Shown: in pieces, positions 38,647 through 46,531 of the stretch | How the letters are laid out: each line of letters starts with the position of its first letter | How positions within the stretch are numbered: position 1 is the stretch's first letter | Source: a bacterium | GTDB taxonomy: Bacteria; Krumholzibacteriota; Krumholzibacteriia; LZORAL124-64-63 | Direction: 5' to 3' | Length of the DNA: 64,000 nucleotides | Assembly (NCBI GenBank): GCA_016703265.1 | Contig: JADJCK010000009.1 | Location: forward strand, 248,001-312,000 | The notes under the pieces: generated by a model | Database searches by the model: none | What the model saw: only the letters and a program-made list of their open reading frames with translations | What the model was told of the DNA's origin: nothing | Position numbers and translations under genes: made by a program

Positions 38647-39102
38647 ATGCTGAAGGATGTCTTCGACCCCAAGGTCACCGACGAGCTCATCACCCGCATC
38701 CAGTCGCTGACGCCGGAATCGCGCGGCCTCTGGGGCCGGATGACCGTGGGCCAGATGCTGGCGCATTGCTGCGTGCCCTACGAGATGGTCTACGATGGCA
38801 ACCACCCGCGGCCGGCCGCGCCGTTGCGCCTGCTCCTGAAGCTGTTCGTCAAGCCGTCATGCATCAACGAGAAGCCCTACCGCCACAACAGTCCCACCGG
38901 TCGTGGCTTCGTGGTCCAGGACACGCGGAACTTCGCCGCGGAGCGCGATCGCCTGGTCTCCCACCTCAGACGCACGCAGCAGTTGGGCGGCAGTCATTTC
39001 GACGGCCTGGAGTCACTGTCCTTCGGCCCGTTGACGAGGCAGCAGTGGAGCAACCTGTTCTACAAGCACCTGGACCATCATCTGGGGCAGTTCGGGGTTT
39101 GA
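38647..39102 (+). CDS. DUF1569 (DinB-like) protein
   Basis: A 151-residue protein with the DUF1569 pattern: ITRIQSLTPESRGLWGRMTV then GQMLAHCCVPYEM, and KHLDHHLGQFG at the end. The fold is a DinB-like four-helix bundle whose conserved histidines (QMLAHC, LDHHLGQF) usually bind a metal. Function unknown. The ATG at 38647 has GGAG upstream; the longer open frame runs through the palindrome. The gene is bracketed by palindrome copies at 38585 and 39171. Confidence 0.85.
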   Translation: MLKDVFDPKVTDELITRIQSLTPESRGLWGRMTVGQMLAHCCVPYEMVYDGNHPRPAAPLRLLLKLFVKPSCINEKPYRHNSPTGRGFVVQDTRNFAAERDRLVSHLRRTQQLGGSHFDGLESLSFGPLTRQQWSNLFYKHLDHHLGQFGV

Positions 39103-39111
39103 CGGAACCGT

Positions 39112-39184
39112 GGCAGCACTTGCGTCTGGGCAGCACTTGCGTCTGGGCAGCACTTGCGTCTGGGCAGCACTTGCGCCGGCGCAA
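39112..39184. repeat. 17-bp tandem repeat ending in the palindrome
   Basis: GGCAGCACTTGCGTCTG starts at 39112, 39129 and 39146, and a fourth unit at 39163 turns into TTGCGCCGGCGCAA (39171-39184). Each unit carries the TTGCG half-site of the palindrome. Confidence 0.8.
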
Positions 39185-39203
39185 CTCAAGAGTCGTCACA
39201 TCG

Positions 39204-39467
39204 TCATTGCCTGTTTCGCGGATGCGCGCGCAATCCCTCGACAATCCGGTCCATCTCTTCAGAACTGAAATCCTGACGATAGAATCGCCGAAAGACCTCG
39301 ATGCGCAGGTCCACCTCATTACGGCGACAATCAGCGGGAATGCTGGCGCGGAGAATAGCTTTCGCCGCATCGTGCATGCTGGCTGCCATGCGTACACGTT
39401 CAGCGGGGGACTTTCTCATCAAGAGCTCGCGATACATCGCGTCGACTGCCGGCGGCGTATCGTTCAT
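39204..39467 (-). CDS. Small helical protein coupled to a nucleotidyltransferase
   Basis: An 87-residue protein (VDAMYRELLMRKSPAERVRM then AASMHDAAKAIL), helical and charged, with no recognised domain. Its ATG overlaps the stop of the upstream nucleotidyltransferase gene by four bases. That arrangement and size suggest a partner, antitoxin-like or accessory, of the transferase. Function inferred from context only. Confidence 0.7.
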   Translation of the reverse strand: MNDTPPAVDAMYRELLMRKSPAERVRMAASMHDAAKAILRASIPADCRRNEVDLRIEVFRRFYRQDFSSEEMDRIVEGLRAHPRNRQ

Positions 39468-40012
39468 GGGTTCCCCAATTCGTGAAGCTTGTCCAGGACG
39501 CCCAGCGCGTCCGCCCATCGATCAAGATAGGTACGGTCCAGGTCGGGGACTGTCGCCAGTAGCAATGCCACGTCCTGGTACTGGCTTGCCGAAGCCGAAT
39601 CACGGGCCCAGTCCAGTTTGGATAGAATCAAGTCCTCAGGCGAGACCACGGCAATCGAAAGCTCGCCCACGGCAAGCGCGCGTCGGCGCGAAAACTCCAG
39701 TTCCCTGTACTCCGACGCCCCGCGCACGACCAGATCCGCTTTGATGGCCCACTCCACATGGATGATGTTGAACATGCCCGGACGCGCGACGGCATCCCGA
39801 ACCGCTTCTTCGCTCACGTAGCAGTCCGGCGCGAACGCCGCGAGCAGCCGCGGCACATCCTCGGAGCGGCACTCGACCACGAAATCGATGTCGCGCGTCA
39901 TTCGGGGCACGGCGTAGAACATCATGGCCATCGAACCGGTGAGCATGTAGGGCAGGCGAGCCTCGTCCAGCTTGTCGGCCATGTAGCGCAGGAATTCCAG
40001 TTCTTCATTCAC
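39464..40012 (-). CDS. DUF6036-type nucleotidyltransferase-fold protein
   Basis: A 182-residue protein. YMLTGSMAMMFYAVPRMTRDIDFVVEC has the G(G/S)-x9-DxD active-site pattern of the minimal nucleotidyltransferase superfamily used by MNT/AbiEii toxins and antitoxins. The end LSKLDWARDSASASQYQDV matches the alpha-helical region seen in such proteins. It forms a coupled pair with the small gene at 39204. A toxin-antitoxin-like role is plausible. AAGGAG lies 11 bases before the ATG. Confidence 0.82.
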   Translation of the reverse strand: MNEELEFLRYMADKLDEARLPYMLTGSMAMMFYAVPRMTRDIDFVVECRSEDVPRLLAAFAPDCYVSEEAVRDAVARPGMFNIIHVEWAIKADLVVRGASEYRELEFSRRRALAVGELSIAVVSPEDLILSKLDWARDSASASQYQDVALLLATVPDLDRTYLDRWADALGVLDKLHELGNP

Positions 40013-40057
40013 CGCGGGGCTCCTTGCTTTGACGTTGCATTGTAGCCGCTCGCGATC

Positions 40058-40252
40058 GTCCGGCCCAGTTCGGTGCCCGGGTTGTGCCGTCGAAATTGTG
40101 TCCGCGCAGCCGACGTCTCGATCTCGGTCGTTGCCCCGAACGTCGGCATCAAATTTTAATCCAAAATATCAATATTTAATGCCCCGGCAGGCGACGATCC
40201 GGCCCAGACACAATTTCGGCTGCACAAGCCGGGGGCCCCAATAGGCCCGGAC
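40058..40252. mobile_element. MITE-like 195-bp inverted-repeat element with ATC duplication
   Basis: The inner arms 40076-40102 and 40207-40233 match as inverted repeats at 24 of 27 bases (shared GAAATTGTGTC); weaker pairing extends outwards to GTCCGG/CCGGAC at the tips. The centre is AT-rich with its own dyad (GGCAT...ATGCC). ATC stands directly outside both tips (40055-40057, 40253-40255), as for a 3-bp target duplication. No coding capacity. Confidence 0.6.
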
Positions 40253-40317
40253 ATCCACTTGATATGATATGCTCAAAGCCGTACGCCATTCCGTTTCACC
40301 AGCCAGGGGATGTCACC

Positions 40318-41007
40318 ATGAAGCACTGGACCCGCGCCATCCTGCCGGCCGCCCTGCTGACCATCCTGCTGACCGCAGCGATCTGCGGACAGGCCGCGGC
40401 CCAGTACTACGATGGATTCGACCAGCAGTCGTGGGGCTACGCGCATACGCCGAACGCGCTGCGCATCTACTTCGACGAGACGGTCGATCTCTTCAACGGA
40501 CCGATTCCCGAGATCGAGATGTGGTGGGCCAACTCCCAGACGGCGACGCCAACGGCGTGGCTCGTGCTGGTCAGCCCCACGGCCACCACCATGTCGGGCT
40601 GGCAGTGCCGGTTCCAGGCTACAGGTCAGGGCACCGCAGGGCCGCTGCTCCTGCTCGGCGACGGCGCGGTCAATGCCGGCACCGGTGACGACTTCATGGT
40701 CACCTACCCGGTGCTGCGTCCCATGTCCGGCCTCCACGTGCCCCTGCTGCAATGTCCGCTCACGCTCGATGCCGCCACCATGCCGCCGTTCCCGTATGGC
40801 GTCATGGCCTTCACCATTGCGCCGCTGTCCACCGGCGCGCCGTTGCTGCCCGGCTATCACGACGGCCAGGGCACTTTCATCCCGTCCACGTCGCTTACGA
40901 GCCCCTCGCACGGCTGGGGCGTGCCCTGCATGCTGCTGAACTCAAACGATGGCGTCGTGCAAGCCGAACCAAGCACGTGGGGCGGCGTCAAGGCCCTGTA
41001 CCGCTGA
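40318..41007 (+). CDS. Secreted protein of unknown function
   Basis: A 229-residue protein with a clear signal peptide (ILPAALLTILLTAAICGQAAA). The mature part is rich in Pro, Thr and aromatic residues (GPIPEIEMWWANSQTATPTA) and looks beta-rich. I do not recognise it. The ATG at 40318 follows AGGGG by about eight bases. A TTGATATGATATGCT stretch upstream may contain the promoter. Confidence 0.78.
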   Translation: MKHWTRAILPAALLTILLTAAICGQAAAQYYDGFDQQSWGYAHTPNALRIYFDETVDLFNGPIPEIEMWWANSQTATPTAWLVLVSPTATTMSGWQCRFQATGQGTAGPLLLLGDGAVNAGTGDDFMVTYPVLRPMSGLHVPLLQCPLTLDAATMPPFPYGVMAFTIAPLSTGAPLLPGYHDGQGTFIPSTSLTSPSHGWGVPCMLLNSNDGVVQAEPSTWGGVKALYR

Positions 41008-41065
41008 CATGGAGGGTGCACTCAACAAGGCGCTTCCAGTCATCCGCTTTCCAGACGACGTTTCC

Positions 41066-41155
41066 CGTCAGTTGGTGATGAATGGAGTACGGGGACAATC
41101 CGCAGGCGCGCAGCGCCGAGGACAGTCCCCGTACTCCATTCATCACCAACTGACG
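41066..41155. repeat. 31-bp perfect inverted repeat (REP-like hairpin)
   Basis: CGTCAGTTGGTGATGAATGG... (41066-41096) is repeated exactly inverted at 41125-41155, around a 28-base spacer with its own small dyad. The arms contain GTACGGGGAC/GTCCCCGTAC, which resembles REP elements mobilised by RAYT transposases. It sits between two convergent genes and could terminate both. Confidence 0.85.
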
Positions 41156-41162
41156 AAGAACG

Positions 41163-41666
41163 TCACCCGAGCTTCTTGTTCCACTCCGCCACCTGCGCCG
41201 CCATCTTCGCCAGCAGCGGCGCCGTGTCGCCCTCGATGGTGACCTTCTTCATGGTGTCGCCGCCCTGGATGGCGTTGACCACCGTCATGTCCGCGGGGCC
41301 CGCGACCTTGCCGAACACCGTGTGCTTGCCGTCCAGCCACGACGTCTCGACGTGCGTGATGAAGAACTGGCTGCCGTTGGTGCCTGGGCCGGCGTTGGCC
41401 ATCGACAGGACGCCGGGGCCGTCGTGGCGCAGCTGCGGCGTGCACTCGTCGTTGAAGCGGTAGCCGGGGCCGCCCGTGCCGGTGCCGTTGGGGCAGCCGC
41501 CCTGGATCATGAAATCGTTGATGACGCGGTGGAACTTCAGGCCGTCGTAGAACCCGTGCTGGGCCAGGTTGACGAAGTTGGCCACGGTCAGCGGCGTCTG
41601 GTCATCGTGCAGCAGCAGGTTGATGACGCCCTTGTCGGTCTCGATGACGGCTTTGAGGTTGGCCAC
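41163..41666 (-). CDS. Cyclophilin-type peptidylprolyl isomerase
   Basis: A 167-residue protein. Motifs are VNFVNLAQHGFYDGLKFHRV, FMIQGGCPNGTGTGGPGY, GVLSMANAGPGTNGSQFFIT and HTVFGKVAGP. The catalytic Arg (FHRV), Phe and Gln residues are all present. No signal peptide, so cytoplasmic. The start is a GTG at 41666 with AAGGAG upstream. It catalyses proline cis-trans isomerisation during folding. Confidence 0.95.
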   Translation of the reverse strand: MANLKAVIETDKGVINLLLHDDQTPLTVANFVNLAQHGFYDGLKFHRVINDFMIQGGCPNGTGTGGPGYRFNDECTPQLRHDGPGVLSMANAGPGTNGSQFFITHVETSWLDGKHTVFGKVAGPADMTVVNAIQGGDTMKKVTIEGDTAPLLAKMAAQVAEWNKKLG

Positions 41667-41811
41667 GGCGGCTCCTTGTCGGTGGTGGCGGGCGCAATGG
41701 CCCTGGCGAAAACCTGCGGGACCGGGCTGGCCCGATCGGACCAGGCTGGCCCCGGACGAATGACCCGAAGATAACCCAAAGCGGCGCTCGCGCAGCCTCA
41801 AATCGAACGCC

Positions 41812-44112
41812 CTAATCCCCGAAGCGGACCGCCCAGGCGTCGGCGTACTCCCCGACGCGCCCGGGCACCCGGGTTCCATCCCGGCGAAGCCAGGTGAACC
41901 GCCAGCGCGGATCCGGTTGCTGGTTGAAGTGGATTTCCGGTGGCCCGGCGGCCCCCGGCACCGCGATCTCGCAGCGGATATTGCCGATGTTCGTGGCCAG
42001 CGTCAGCGACGGCCACGCTTCCGGCAGCGACGGCCGCAACTCGACCACCGGCTCGGCCGCCGTCAGGTCCACCCGCAGCCCGGCGTAGTCCTGCACCACG
42101 TTGCGCAGCAGCTCGGCCAGCGACCAGGCCTGGCTGGTGGCGCCGCCGAATTCGTCGTTGCTCGCGGCCGGGGCGCCGTCGCGGATCTCCTGCAGGGTGC
42201 CGACGGCGCCTTCGTCGAGGATCTCGTCCAGGAGCATGCGCGTCTGGCCGAAGCCCCCGCGCGGCTCGTTGAGCGCCGAGACGTACGCGCCCGACAGCCA
42301 CAGCCAGACGTCGCCGTTGTGGTAGGCCTCGTCGTAGTGGTACTTCGCCAGGTCGACGTGCTTCGGGTGGAAGGCCGGGTCGGCGGCCGTCAGCGAAAGC
42401 ACGCCGTGCGGGCGCACCAGTTCGCGCGCCGCCTCGTCGGTGATGCGCGCGCGCTGCGCGGCGGTGAACAGCGACGGCGACGCCATGACCGCCAGCATCG
42501 CGTTCGGGCGCACCTGCGTGTCGGGCGTGCCGTCGGCGTTCAGGTGGTCGACGAGGCGGCCGTCGACCCAGAAGCGGCGCCCGAAGCCGGCGGCAACCCG
42601 GTCGGCCATGGCCTGGAAGTCGGGCAGCGGCGCGGCGGACGGTTGCTTCGCCTCGAACCGCTCGGCCAGCCGCGCCGCCGTCAGCAATCCGCGGTGCCAC
42701 AGCGCCTGCACCTCCACCGCGCGCGTACTGCGCGGCGAATGCGGATTCCGCTCGCCGCCGCCGTCCATCCAGGTCTCGCCATCGCCATGCGTGAGGAAGC
42801 CTTCGCTGTCCTGCGCGTGGCGGGCGGCCCCGGTGACGGCGTGCCAGACCACCGGCGCCAGCTCGCGCGCGAACGCGTCATCGCCCGACTGGCGCCATAG
42901 TTCATCCAGCGCGCGCACGAACCACCAGGTGCCGTCGATGCTGGCGTACTGCACCTCGTCGACAGTGACGAAGTTGGGCACGCGGCCCTCGCGCTTGCTG
43001 GCCGGATCCTTCTCCTGGAACCCGGCGAAGCCGCGCAGCAGCGTGCGCGCCGTTCCGAAGTCGCCGCTGGTCACGCAGGCGCCGGGCAGGCTGATGAACG
43101 TGTCGCGGCCCCAGTAGGTGGTGAACCAGTAGAAGCCGGCGTAGATGCCCGGGCCGCGCTGGTTCATGATCAGGTTGTCGAGCGACACGCGCGCCCAGGC
43201 CAGCGCCTGGTCGTCGCGCGGCACGCCGGTAGTCACGCGCGTCTGCGTGATGAGGTTCTCCAGCCGCGCGCGCCGGGCCGCGAGCAGGTCGAAGGCCTCG
43301 CCGCGCAGGCGCAGGGCGCGCGACTGCGCCGCCTCGGCGCTCATGTCGGCGGCGAACACGGCCTCCACGCGACCGCTCGGCACCTGCGGCGGGATGCGGC
43401 CGCCGATGGCCCCCGGGAAGTGCGGGTAGGCCTTCTCCATGGCACGCCGCGCGGCATCCTTCGCGTAGCGCGTCTCGACATTGCGGCCGTCGGGCTCAAA
43501 GCGGTCGGCTCCGCGCACGGCGATGGCCAGCCAGGCCGGGTGCGCCGGGTCGGGCGCGGCGGTCAGCTTGTCCTGGCGGCACATCAGCAGTGCATCGCCG
43601 TTCCAGCGCGTCTCGTAGCCGGGCTGCTCCACTTTCCACAGGAACCGCATGTCGACGCGCGGCACCACGGCAAACGCGCCCGACGGGACATCGTCCCACT
43701 GCACGCGGAAGCCGTTCTCGCGGTCGAACAGCTCGACGGTCTCGGTGACCACGCCGCCGTCGGGCAGGCGATGGCGTCGCACGAGGCGGTCGGGCGTCAC
43801 CTCGGCCTCGGACGCCGTGGCCGCGCCCAGCTCCACGCCGCTTTCCAGGCGCAGCGACCAGCCGTCGACGACCTCGTGCATGGCGATGTAGAAGCCGTGG
43901 TAGCTGCGCGTGTCGACGCCCACACATTCGCCGGCCAGGTGCGCGGCACCCTTGTCGGTGAAGATGAACTCGCGCGGGTGCGCACTGGTCACGGGGATGG
44001 CCAGGGCGGCCAGGTCGACCTGGGCAAAGGGGTGAACGGGCTCGGCGACCGCGGTGGACGCCAGGACGACCGCCAGCGACACGACCGCGGCCTTCAGGAG
44101 ATGACGCAACAC
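41812..44112 (-). CDS. Exported amylo-alpha-1,6-glucosidase (glycogen-debranching type) family hydrolase
   Basis: A 766-residue protein. An N-terminal signal peptide (HLLKAAVVSLAVVLASTAVA) is followed by a glycogen-debranching N-terminal region (FIFTDKGAAHLAGECVGVDT, RSYHGFYIAM). The (alpha/alpha)6 catalytic barrel has FYWFTTYWGRDTFISLPG, DGTWWFVRALDEL, HGDGETWMDGGGERNPHSPR and DEAYHNGDVWLWLSGAYV. The fold is certain. The exact substrate (glycogen-like, maltodextrin or other alpha-glucan) is inferred. Export is unusual for a glycogen debrancher. The start is a GTG at 44112 after GGAAGG, 22 bases past the outer-membrane protein gene upstream, so a two-gene operon is likely. Confidence 0.88.
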   Translation of the reverse strand: MLRHLLKAAVVSLAVVLASTAVAEPVHPFAQVDLAALAIPVTSAHPREFIFTDKGAAHLAGECVGVDTRSYHGFYIAMHEVVDGWSLRLESGVELGAATASEAEVTPDRLVRRHRLPDGGVVTETVELFDRENGFRVQWDDVPSGAFAVVPRVDMRFLWKVEQPGYETRWNGDALLMCRQDKLTAAPDPAHPAWLAIAVRGADRFEPDGRNVETRYAKDAARRAMEKAYPHFPGAIGGRIPPQVPSGRVEAVFAADMSAEAAQSRALRLRGEAFDLLAARRARLENLITQTRVTTGVPRDDQALAWARVSLDNLIMNQRGPGIYAGFYWFTTYWGRDTFISLPGACVTSGDFGTARTLLRGFAGFQEKDPASKREGRVPNFVTVDEVQYASIDGTWWFVRALDELWRQSGDDAFARELAPVVWHAVTGAARHAQDSEGFLTHGDGETWMDGGGERNPHSPRSTRAVEVQALWHRGLLTAARLAERFEAKQPSAAPLPDFQAMADRVAAGFGRRFWVDGRLVDHLNADGTPDTQVRPNAMLAVMASPSLFTAAQRARITDEAARELVRPHGVLSLTAADPAFHPKHVDLAKYHYDEAYHNGDVWLWLSGAYVSALNEPRGGFGQTRMLLDEILDEGAVGTLQEIRDGAPAASNDEFGGATSQAWSLAELLRNVVQDYAGLRVDLTAAEPVVELRPSLPEAWPSLTLATNIGNIRCEIAVPGAAGPPEIHFNQQPDPRWRFTWLRRDGTRVPGRVGEYADAWAVRFGD

Positions 44113-44134
44113 GAACAGTCCTTCCGTCCGGGTA

Positions 44135-45130
44135 TCAGCGAATGAGCATGCCGGCCACGTGCAGGCCCAGCGAGGTGCCGCCGGCCTCGTCGTCGGAGAT
44201 CCAGCCCGGCTTGTAGAAGGCGTGCAGGCCAAGATCGACTGCCACGTCGTCGGAAGCCATGAGCCAGAGCCCGGCCTGCATTGCAAAGCCGAAGCGCGAA
44301 AGCGAATCGGCGAACCGGCCGGCATCGCCGGTCACGCGCATGATGCCGCCACCGGCCTCGAAGTAGCCGACCGACCGCAGATTCCCGGCCGAACGCAGCG
44401 GCGTGTGGCGACCGATGAGCAACTGGTACGATCCCATGTCGATGTCGACCTCGATCGGCGGGATGTCGTAACCGTAGTAGTACGTGGCGCTGCCCAGCGA
44501 CTGCTGGCGCACAATGAAGTGCGCATAACGCCGGTCCGACAGCCCGACCCGCACCCCGCCCTGGATGAAAGCGCCATCGTCCGTGTTCGCGAACCAGTCG
44601 CCGGCAACGTCGGCCACGCCGCCGCCGAGATCGACAGCAAAGCCGAACTGCGGCGGCGCGGCGCGGCCGGGCCTGCGCGACGTGCTGCGGATGGGAGCCG
44701 GTGCGAACTCCGGATTGCCGTCCGCGGCGCCCGCGACCGGCGGTGCCGGCGCGTCTTCCACGACCTCCGATTCCTCGTCGCTCACCGCGAAGCCTGTCAG
44801 CACCTCGTCGGTAATGTCCCGCCCTTCGGCGTCGAGCACCAGCGCGACATCCGCGAACGCGAGCTCCTTCTCGGCACCGTCGCCGCGCACGACGATCAGC
44901 GAAGCACCGTCGGCCGACAGCAGCAGGGTCACGTTGCGCAGCGTCCAGCCCTGCTGGTCGGTGACAGTGACGCCGGACCACGGCCCATCCGCCGGTTGCG
45001 CGGCGGCACGCCCGGGCGATAACACAGCGAGAGTCGCCGCCAGCATTGCCACAAAACCAAGCATGGACACAAAGCCAAGCATCGCCAATGACCGCGCTGA
45101 ACGCGATTGACCCCATCCCGGCTTCCGCAT
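44135..45130 (-). CDS. Outer-membrane beta-barrel protein of unknown function
   Basis: A 331-residue protein. The signal peptide contains a small internal duplication (MLGFVSMLGFVAML). A soluble N-terminal region (TVTDQQGWTLRNVTLLLSAD, then ELAFADVALVLDAEGRDIT) is followed by an acidic/proline linker. A C-terminal barrel follows (FGFAVDLGGGVADVAGDWF, FEAGGGIMRVTGDAGRF, LGLHAFYKPGW). The ATG at 45130 has a GGGGGG run upstream. It is followed closely by the exported debranching-type enzyme, which suggests a linked role in polysaccharide handling. Confidence 0.78.
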   Translation of the reverse strand: MRKPGWGQSRSARSLAMLGFVSMLGFVAMLAATLAVLSPGRAAAQPADGPWSGVTVTDQQGWTLRNVTLLLSADGASLIVVRGDGAEKELAFADVALVLDAEGRDITDEVLTGFAVSDEESEVVEDAPAPPVAGAADGNPEFAPAPIRSTSRRPGRAAPPQFGFAVDLGGGVADVAGDWFANTDDGAFIQGGVRVGLSDRRYAHFIVRQQSLGSATYYYGYDIPPIEVDIDMGSYQLLIGRHTPLRSAGNLRSVGYFEAGGGIMRVTGDAGRFADSLSRFGFAMQAGLWLMASDDVAVDLGLHAFYKPGWISDDEAGGTSLGLHVAGMLIR

Positions 45131-45328
45131 CAGGCACCCCCCGGGGTTCACACATGGTCCGGACACGGCGCAGCTCGTGAGCCCGCGCCCGCTTCCGCGC
45201 AATGGTAGACGCCGCGGCAAACCGGTGGTTATGGTGACGGCGACCGGCTCGTCGTGGCACGCCATCGCTCATCCTGCCACAACGGCGCCGGTGCGGGGAG
45301 ATATTTCGCCATCCGGGAAGGAAGCACC

Positions 45329-46027
45329 ATGCGCGCGCACTGGCTGCAGCACGTCGCCTATGAAGACCTTGGCCACCTCGAGGGCTGGCTGGCCCGGGCC
45401 GGCGCCGAGGTCACGTGCACGCGCCTGTTCGCCGGCGAACCGCTGCCCGACCCCGACGGTATCGACCTGCTGGTGATCCTCGGGGGCCCGATGAGCGTGA
45501 ACGATGACGCCACGCTGCCGTGGCTGGTCGCCGAAAAGGCGTTCATCGCCCGCGTCATCGACCGCGGCGTCGGGGTGCTCGGCATCTGCCTCGGGGCCCA
45601 GCTCATCGCCGCCGCGCGGGGCGCCACGGTGGGCCCCAACCCCGAGCGCGAGGTGGGCTGGTGGCCGGTCGAGGCGGTGCCCGTGCCGCCGCAGTCTTCC
45701 GGCCCACCCCTGTTCCCCTTCCCACCCCGCCTGACCGGCCTGCACTGGCACGGCGAGACGTTCCAACTGCCCTCCGGGGCGGTGCGACTGGCCCGCAGCG
45801 AGGCATGTGCGAACCAGGCCATGCAGCTCGGGCGACGGGTCTTCGGCCTGCAGTTCCATCCCGAGGCCACCCCGGACTGGGTCCGGGCGGTGCTTGCGCA
45901 CAGCCCCGATTCCCTTCGCCCGGGTCCTTATGTGATGGCGGAGAACGCCTTGACGGCAGACCTGGCGGAACGCTGCCGCATCGGTAACTCGTTGGCGGAT
46001 CGACTGATGGAATTCATTAGGATATAA
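45329..46027 (+). CDS. Class I glutamine amidotransferase-like protein
   Basis: A 232-residue protein with the GMP-synthase-like amidotransferase fold. The nucleophile elbow is LGICLGAQLIAAARGA, the oxyanion region VILGGPMSVNDD, and the His-Glu pair LQFHPEAT. The triad is complete. Stand-alone members hydrolyse gamma-glutamyl bonds or supply ammonia; the substrate is unknown. The ATG at 45329 is preceded by GGAAGGAAG. It is divergent from the outer-membrane protein gene. Confidence 0.9.
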   Translation: MRAHWLQHVAYEDLGHLEGWLARAGAEVTCTRLFAGEPLPDPDGIDLLVILGGPMSVNDDATLPWLVAEKAFIARVIDRGVGVLGICLGAQLIAAARGATVGPNPEREVGWWPVEAVPVPPQSSGPPLFPFPPRLTGLHWHGETFQLPSGAVRLARSEACANQAMQLGRRVFGLQFHPEATPDWVRAVLAHSPDSLRPGPYVMAENALTADLAERCRIGNSLADRLMEFIRI

Positions 46028-46044
46028 TTATGAAAATCATTATC
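46026..46044 (+). promoter_or_regulatory. Fur-box-like sequence
   Basis: AATTATGAAAATCATTATC matches 16 of 19 bases of the classical Fur box GATAATGATAATCATTATC. It lies between the amidotransferase stop and the CBM48 gene, about 120 bases before the latter. A short open frame (46056-46190, GTG start, 44 codons) lies between them without a recognised product. Confidence 0.45.
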
Positions 46045-46165
46045 CACAAAACGCCGTGCAGGAGTTAGAAATTGGTGAAGTTCTTGCGGCAGGAGCCGAC
46101 GTTCCCTTTGTTATCCGGGAATTCAGTGATCTGAGATATCCATATCCACGGACAAGGAGGTTCCG

Positions 46166-46474
46166 ATGGGTCCGCAGAAGCGTTACCTGAAGACCAAGAA
46201 CGTGAGCAAGGTCACCTTCAGCCTGCCGTCCGAGGCCGCGCGCGAGGCGCAGTCGGTGTACCTGGTCGGCGACTTCAATGGCTGGGATGCCGCGGCCACG
46301 CCCATGAGCCGCCTGAAGTCGGGCGAGTTCAAGATCACCCCCGAGCTGGAGCCGGGTCGTGAGTACGAATCCCGGTATCTGATCGACGGGCGCGTGTGGG
46401 AGAACGACTGGGCGGCCGACACCTACCGGCCCACCGGCATCCCCGGCGCGGAGAACTCGGTGGTCGCGGTCTAG
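46166..46474 (+). CDS. Isoamylase early-set (CBM48/AMPK-type glycogen-binding) domain protein
   Basis: A 102-residue single-domain protein. VTFSLPSEAAREAQSVYLVG continues into DFNGWDAAATPMSR, and RYLIDGRVWENDWAADTY with final PGAENSVV follows the CBM48 pattern. Such small proteins bind alpha-glucans or act as regulators. A perfect AAGGAGG lies six bases before the ATG, indicating strong translation. A terminator follows directly. Confidence 0.92.
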   Translation: MGPQKRYLKTKNVSKVTFSLPSEAAREAQSVYLVGDFNGWDAAATPMSRLKSGEFKITPELEPGREYESRYLIDGRVWENDWAADTYRPTGIPGAENSVVAV

Positions 46475-46478
46475 GCCG

Positions 46479-46509
46479 GGCGCCGCCGCCCTGCGCGACG
46501 GCGCCTTTT
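46479..46509 (+). terminator. Intrinsic terminator of the CBM48 gene
   Basis: GGCGCCG (46479) pairs with CGGCGCC (ending 46505), followed by TTTT. It lies five bases past the CBM48 stop codon. Confidence 0.7.
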
Positions 46510-46531
46510 GCCTCTGCTTCCTGGTCCGGGG

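Noticed and set aside
39112..39184. Possible CRISPR array
   Set aside because: The 17-bp units are directly tandem with no spacers, and no cas gene is near.
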